Below are positions 59,586 through 64,000 of a stretch of DNA of 64,000 nucleotides, in pieces. Under the pieces are notes generated by a model. The model was not told the origin of the DNA and did no database searches. It saw only the letters and a program-made list of their open reading frames with translations. The DNA comes from Bacteroidota bacterium. GTDB lineage: Bacteria > Bacteroidota > Ignavibacteria > UBA10030 > UBA6906. Both the position numbers and the translations under genes were made by a program. Location of the stretch: the NCBI GenBank assembly GCA_030835135.1, contig JAUQWO010000022.1, positions 1 to 64,000 on the forward strand, in the 5' to 3' direction. Each line of letters opens with the position of its first letter. Position 1 is the first letter of the stretch.

Positions 59586-61943
59586 ATGGCTGCACACGTC
59601 TATGATCTGTCGTCCACTGTCGAATCCTATGAACTGAGCAAGACCGGCCGGGCGTTCCTGTACCCGCCGACGGAGAAGATCAAGGTCATCGAGGTCGATA
59701 ACTTTCCGCTGCTGGGAAAGCTGACCGCGTTCCGCTTCATCGAGTGGGTCCTGAAGAACCCTGACGGCGTCATTTCGCTGCCGACCGGAAAGACCCCCGA
59801 GCACTTCATCAAGTGGGTGATGCGTATCCTGGAGCGGTGGGATCAGGCGGACATCCGGAAGCAGTGCGAGGCGTACGGCATCCCGACCGCCCGCCGGCCG
59901 GTGATGGACGGGCTCCGGTTCGTCCAGATCGACGAGTTCTACCCGATGGATGCGACGCAGCAGAACAGCTTCAACTGGTATGTGAACGAATTGTATCTGA
60001 AGGGGTTCGGCATCCGTCCGGAGAATGCCCTGCTGATCGACGCGACAAGCCTCGGCCTTCCCCCGGGGGTGTCGATGCAGGAGATGTTCCCGAACAACAT
60101 CGTGGACCTCTCGTTGCGTGTGCGGCAGACCCGCACGAACCTCGAGCAGCGGCAGAAGGAGACCATCAACCGGGTGGACGAGTTCTGCATGGAGTACGAG
60201 AAGCGCATCCACGAGATGGGCGGGATCGGGTTCTTCCTCGGCGGCATCGGTCCGGACGGCCACATCGCCTTCAACGTCCGCGGCTCGAGCGTCTTCTCGG
60301 TCACGCGTCTGACCGGGACCAATTATGAGACCCAGGCCGCAGCGGCGTCGGACCTCGGCGGCATCGAGATCTCCCGCAGCCGTCTGGTGATCACGATCGG
60401 GCTGGCAACCATCACCTATAACCCGACGGTCACAGCCATCATCATCGCCGCCGGCGACGCGAAGGCCCCGATCGTCGCCTCGGCGATCGAGAACAATCCG
60501 AGTCCGCAGTACCCGGCATCCGTTCTCCAGGGCATCGAGGGTGGGCGCATGTACCTGACGAAAGGCGCCGCGAGCCGGCTGGTGGAGCGGCGGTTCGAGG
60601 ATTTCCGGAACAAGCCGGAGGTCACGTCCGCGGATATCGATGATGTCGTTGTCCCGCTCGCGCTGAAAGTCGGCAAGCGTGTCACGGCATTGCAGGCGGA
60701 AGACTTCGCCGGCGACCGGTTCGGCGCCGAACTGCTTTCGAAGTCGGGTCAGCCCGTTCCGGCTCTCGTCCACGGCGTTGCCGAACGTCTCGTCGCCAAG
60801 ATCGAACGCGGACTTGCACCGGTGAAAGAGACGGTGTTCCTCCATACCGAGCCGCACCATGACGACATCATGCTCGGGTACCTCGCGCACATCTACCACC
60901 TGGTCCGCGATCCCAGCAACAAGCACTACTTCGCGAACCTGACGTCCGGTTTCACGGCGGTCTCGAATCCCTTCTGCCATTCGGTCGTCAAGAACCTGAT
61001 GCCGTACCTGGAGAGCCCGAAGTTCGCACAGATGCTCAAGGAGGGCTACTTCAATCCGAAGAGCGCGCCGAACAAGATGGAGGATGTGTTCCTCTATCTG
61101 GACGGCGTGGCCGCGAACAATGTGGACATGAAGAACGAAGGCCAGGCGCGCCGCATGCTGCGCAACCTCATCGAGGTGTACAACACCAGCGACATGCGCG
61201 TGTTGCGGCTGCGGGTGCGGGACATGGACGAGTACTTCAGCACGCAGTACCCGGGTGCCAAAGATCCGCCGGATATCCAGCTGTTCAAGGGGACGATCCG
61301 TGAGTACGAGGTCGAGCTCCTCTGGGCATACTTCGGCATCGATGCGTCAGCGATCTCTGCCCTGCGCCTCGGCTTCTACAAGGGCGATATCTTCTCCGAA
61401 GAGCCCGAGGTGGACCGCGATGTGATCCCCATCTATCAGCTCATCAAGAAGGTGAACCCGACCGTCGTCTCGGTCGCGTTCGATCCCGAAGGGAGCGGCC
61501 CCGACACCCATTACAAGGCGTTGCAGGCGGTGGCCGAAGCCCTGCGGATGTACGAGAAGGAGACCGGCAATACGAACATCCGGGTGTGGGGCTACCGGAA
61601 CGTGTGGTACCGGTACCGTCCATCCGAAGCCGAACTGCTCATCCCCGTGTCGCTGAACTCGCTGTCGCTGCTGCACACGGCGTTCATGAACTGCTTCGGT
61701 TCGCAGAGTGCGGCATCGTTCCCGAGCTATGAACATGACGGACCGTTCTCGGAACTCGCCCAGCAGATCCAGGTCGGACAGTATGATATGATGAAGACCT
61801 GTCTCGGCCATGGCTATTTCCAGAAGCACCCCCATCCCCGCATGCGCGCATCGCGCGGCATGATCTTCCTGAAGGAGATGGAGCTGACAGAATTCTACGA
61901 AAAAGTGCGTGAACTCAAGAAACTCACCGAAGCAAAGGACTGA
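59586..61943 (+). CDS. Glucosamine-6-phosphate deaminase fused to PIG-L deacetylase domain
   Basis: 785 residues, cytoplasmic (no signal). Residues about 30-340 are NagB-like (ISLPTGKTPEHFIKW, FVQIDEFYPMDATQQNSF with the active-site Asp, GIGPDGHIAFNVRGSS), catalysing glucosamine-6-P to fructose-6-P plus ammonia. The C-terminal half is a PIG-L/LmbE zinc deacetylase (HTEPHHDDIMLGYLAH gives the PHHDD metal motif near residue 420; VVSVAFDPEGSGPDTHY). The fusion would remove the N-acetyl group and deaminate aminosugars in one protein, a layout known in Bacteroidota. It links murein aminosugars to glycolysis. 12 nt after the fusion hydrolase gene; stop and next start nearly abut. Confidence 0.92.
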   Translation: MAAHVYDLSSTVESYELSKTGRAFLYPPTEKIKVIEVDNFPLLGKLTAFRFIEWVLKNPDGVISLPTGKTPEHFIKWVMRILERWDQADIRKQCEAYGIPTARRPVMDGLRFVQIDEFYPMDATQQNSFNWYVNELYLKGFGIRPENALLIDATSLGLPPGVSMQEMFPNNIVDLSLRVRQTRTNLEQRQKETINRVDEFCMEYEKRIHEMGGIGFFLGGIGPDGHIAFNVRGSSVFSVTRLTGTNYETQAAAASDLGGIEISRSRLVITIGLATITYNPTVTAIIIAAGDAKAPIVASAIENNPSPQYPASVLQGIEGGRMYLTKGAASRLVERRFEDFRNKPEVTSADIDDVVVPLALKVGKRVTALQAEDFAGDRFGAELLSKSGQPVPALVHGVAERLVAKIERGLAPVKETVFLHTEPHHDDIMLGYLAHIYHLVRDPSNKHYFANLTSGFTAVSNPFCHSVVKNLMPYLESPKFAQMLKEGYFNPKSAPNKMEDVFLYLDGVAANNVDMKNEGQARRMLRNLIEVYNTSDMRVLRLRVRDMDEYFSTQYPGAKDPPDIQLFKGTIREYEVELLWAYFGIDASAISALRLGFYKGDIFSEEPEVDRDVIPIYQLIKKVNPTVVSVAFDPEGSGPDTHYKALQAVAEALRMYEKETGNTNIRVWGYRNVWYRYRPSEAELLIPVSLNSLSLLHTAFMNCFGSQSAASFPSYEHDGPFSELAQQIQVGQYDMMKTCLGHGYFQKHPHPRMRASRGMIFLKEMELTEFYEKVRELKKLTEAKD

Positions 61944-61945
61944 AT

Positions 61946-62854
61946 ATGCGCTGTCTGATAGCTGTCCTGCTCGCCGGGCTTGTACTCCCGGCGAGCGGAC
62001 AGGTCCGCGTTGTTTCCACCGATCGCCTTCCCCTTCCTGTGGATCACGTTTGGAGCGCCCCCCGGTTCTCACCTGATGGAACATCGGTCTTTGTGACCAC
62101 CGCCGGTTACCGGGGTATCTGGCGGTTCACACCTGCGACCGGGTCACTCCTCCAGGTGTGCGATGATGCCGGAGCGGGATTCGGATTCACGGTCTCCCCC
62201 GACGGCAACCGCATCGCCTACCGGCGCACCCTGGAAGGGGTGCCGATGAACCGTCGCGTGCAGGAGGTGGTCGAGGTGGACCTCTCCTCCGGCGAGCAGG
62301 TGGTGATGGCCTCCGGCCGTGACCTGCCGGTGCCGGTCTACGCCGGCGACCGCGTCCTGTTCGATCCCTCCGGAACACAGAAGACCATGGTGCCCGCGTT
62401 GGTACCGGGGAATGCCGTGCTCGGGATCGAAGAGACGAAGATCGCGGCCGTGGTGGACGGGGTGCCGGTGCACCTCGACCCGTACACGAGTGGCAGTTAC
62501 ATCTGGCCCTCGCTCTCGCCCGACGGCACACGCGTGGTTGCCTATGAAATGTCGCGCGGGATGTTCGTTGCGGATCTCACCGGCCGGGTGCTGGCGGAGT
62601 TCGGACGCTGTGACGCGCCGTCGTGGATGCGGAGCGGCCGATGGGTCGTGTACATGCGCGAGAAGAATGACGGACATCAGATCACCGGGGCGGACCTGTA
62701 CTGTGTGCGGCCCGACGGTGGTGCACCCGTCCGTCTCACCGACACCCCGGCGATCGAACTCATGCCGGTCTGTTCGCCCGTGGATGACCGGATCCTTGTT
62801 GCCACCCCTTCCGGTGAGATACTGGTACTGACGTACCGGGAGGAGGGGCGATGA
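61946..62854 (+). CDS. TolB-like WD40/PD40 propeller protein, exported
   Basis: 302 residues. Signal peptide MRCLIAVLLAGLVLPASGQ. At least four PD40-type repeats: APRFSPDGTSVFVTTAGYRG, FTVSPDGNRIAYRRTL, WPSLSPDGTRVVAYEMSRG and ELMPVCSPVDDRILVATPSG. It sits 2 nt after the NagB/PIG-L stop and overlaps the amidase start by 4 nt (ATGA). Likely a periplasmic binding or assembly scaffold; no catalytic motif recognised. Confidence 0.85.
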   Translation: MRCLIAVLLAGLVLPASGQVRVVSTDRLPLPVDHVWSAPRFSPDGTSVFVTTAGYRGIWRFTPATGSLLQVCDDAGAGFGFTVSPDGNRIAYRRTLEGVPMNRRVQEVVEVDLSSGEQVVMASGRDLPVPVYAGDRVLFDPSGTQKTMVPALVPGNAVLGIEETKIAAVVDGVPVHLDPYTSGSYIWPSLSPDGTRVVAYEMSRGMFVADLTGRVLAEFGRCDAPSWMRSGRWVVYMREKNDGHQITGADLYCVRPDGGAPVRLTDTPAIELMPVCSPVDDRILVATPSGEILVLTYREEGR

Positions 62855-64000
62855 GACCCAACGCAGAGGGACTTCGGAGAACGGAACGCATCGGAAGACG
62901 TGACGAGCGAGACGTGAAGAGCGCAGTGAGCACTGTGGGTGGTAGCGGGGTCCGGGGCGCGCTCCTGCTGACCGTTGCGCTTTTCGCCATGGTGTTCGTG
63001 ACTGGTGGACGGGCGGCGGCGCAGACGGGCGATCTGTCGGGCCTGAAGTTCTGCATCGATCCCGGGCATGGTGGGCACAATGCGGCCAATGACCGGCACG
63101 TGATCCCGGATCCCGGAACGGACTTCTGGGAATCCGAAAGCAACTTCCAGAAGGCGAAGCGGCTGGATACGCTGCTCACGGCGCGGGGTGCGACGGTCAT
63201 CCTGACCCGCTACACCAACGATTACCCGGCGGATGATGAGCCGTCGCTGTCGGCTCGCTGGGGCCTCGCGAATGCCAATAATGTGAACTGGTTCCATTCC
63301 ATCCATAGCAACGCCACCGGTGGTACGAATTCATCGGTGAACTACACACTGATCCTCGTTAAAGAGGATATCACTACCCGCCAGGCCGTGTGGCCGCAGG
63401 CGGTGACGATGTCCAATATCATCGGACCGTCGATCCAGGCGAAGCTGCGCAACACGATGCGCTCGACGTGGACCTATCTGGATTATACCTTCTACGGAGG
63501 GGCCAATGGTGGATTCAATCTCGGCGTATTGAATGGTCTGGCGATGCCGGGCGAACTCTCGGAAGGATCGTTCCACGACTTCTATCCGGAGACGCGACGG
63601 CTGATGAACAACCTCTATCTCAAGATGGAGGCCTATGCGCTGCGGAATGCGTTCATGCAATATCACGGTGCGGCGCCCGACTCACTCGGGATCATCGCCG
63701 GTGTGCAGGGCGACGTCGCTTCGGGCAAACCGATCAATCTGAGCCGGGTACGCCTTATCCCCGGCGACCGCGTGGTGAACGGCGATGTCTATAATAATGG
63801 GTTCTACATGTTCGACAACGTACCGGAGGGCACGTATACGGTCCGGTTCGAAACGCCCGGGTACACGGTCGACTCCGCCCAGATCACCGTTGGCCGCGGT
63901 GCCACCGTCTTCCTTGACCGCAGTCTGACGTCCTTTGCCGCGCCTGCTCCGGTGACCACATCTCCGGTGAACGGCGATACGGCGTATTCCGCGGCAAACC
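62851..64000 (+). CDS. N-acetylmuramoyl-L-alanine amidase (Amidase_3), 3' end outside window
   Basis: Open to the window edge; at least 383 residues. ATG 62851 has a strong AGGAGG site and overlaps the previous stop. After a basic N-terminal extension of about 33 residues comes a signal-type helix (GALLLTVALFAMVFVTGG). The Amidase_3 zinc enzyme is complete in its key residues: H73 (CIDPGHGGHN), E94 or E96 (WESESNF), H152 (SIHSNATGG) and the catalytic E235 or E238 (PGELSEGSF). A carboxypeptidase-regulatory-like domain follows (about residues 285-355), then what looks like an Ig/FnIII start (PVTTSPVNGDTAYS). A T9SS sorting domain may lie beyond the window. Cleaves MurNAc-L-Ala bonds, feeding the upstream cluster. 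Confidence 0.9.
   Translation, partial: MRPNAEGLRRTERIGRRDERDVKSAVSTVGGSGVRGALLLTVALFAMVFVTGGRAAAQTGDLSGLKFCIDPGHGGHNAANDRHVIPDPGTDFWESESNFQKAKRLDTLLTARGATVILTRYTNDYPADDEPSLSARWGLANANNVNWFHSIHSNATGGTNSSVNYTLILVKEDITTRQAVWPQAVTMSNIIGPSIQAKLRNTMRSTWTYLDYTFYGGANGGFNLGVLNGLAMPGELSEGSFHDFYPETRRLMNNLYLKMEAYALRNAFMQYHGAAPDSLGIIAGVQGDVASGKPINLSRVRLIPGDRVVNGDVYNNGFYMFDNVPEGTYTVRFETPGYTVDSAQITVGRGATVFLDRSLTSFAAPAPVTTSPVNGDTAYSAAN

Overview
The window (about 62% G+C by eye) looks like a chromosomal segment of a Gram-negative member of the Fibrobacteres-Chlorobi-Bacteroidetes (FCB) group, probably near Ignavibacteria/Chlorobi/Kapabacteria/KSB1 rather than classical Bacteroidia. Three things point there. 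Eight secreted proteins end in a type IX secretion (T9SS) type-A sorting domain with the YPNPFNP motif. There are three PorV/PorQ-like outer-membrane proteins and three TonB-dependent receptors with carboxypeptidase-regulatory N-domains. Many genes have strong AGGAGG-type ribosome sites, and several intergenic regions show TTGACA/T-N17-TAnnnT promoters instead of the Bacteroidia TTTG/TAnnTTTG type. This placement is inference; no rRNA or tRNA gene was seen.

Layout. 1-2.5 kb: a DMT-type transporter, a single-domain response regulator and a class V aminotransferase (the last two overlap by 4 nt). 2.6-10.6 kb: penicillin-binding protein 1C followed by a thioester-containing bacterial alpha-2-macroglobulin lipoprotein, a classical envelope-defence pair. 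10.7-12.4 kb: a LiaI/LiaF-like membrane pair and a one-domain asparaginase-like protein. 12.7-18.9 kb: three T9SS cargo proteins, one with FG-GAP/VCBS repeats. 19.0-48.9 kb: three copies of a three-gene cassette, [TonB-dependent receptor] - [large secreted protein with a variant VPNPY C-terminal domain] - [PorV/PorQ-like protein]. Copy 1 (+ strand) is followed by a VanX-type dipeptidase and a T9SS cargo protein, copy 2 is on the - strand, and copy 3 (+ strand) is followed by an IPT/TIG lipoprotein and a T9SS cargo protein. Between copies 2 and 3 lie two T9SS cargo genes, one GH18-like, each followed by an 11-bp tandem-repeat array that ends in the same perfect 30-bp palindrome.

51.8-64.0 kb: a tight same-strand run of cell-wall genes. 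It encodes a GHL10-type glycosidase with a T9SS domain, an NlpC/P60 peptidase, a Tat-exported L-Ala-D/L-Glu (dipeptide) epimerase, a NagX-like membrane acyltransferase, a class-A-beta-lactamase/alpha-beta-hydrolase fusion, a NagB/PIG-L fusion, a TolB-like propeller, and an N-acetylmuramoyl-L-alanine amidase cut by the window end. Together with the D-Ala-D-Ala dipeptidase at 26.7 kb this reads as a pathway for breaking down and salvaging murein in the envelope.

The most interesting unexplained biology is the triplicated receptor/secreted-protein/PorV cassette with its own C-terminal domain type, and the duplicated repeat-palindrome element flanking the GH18-like gene.
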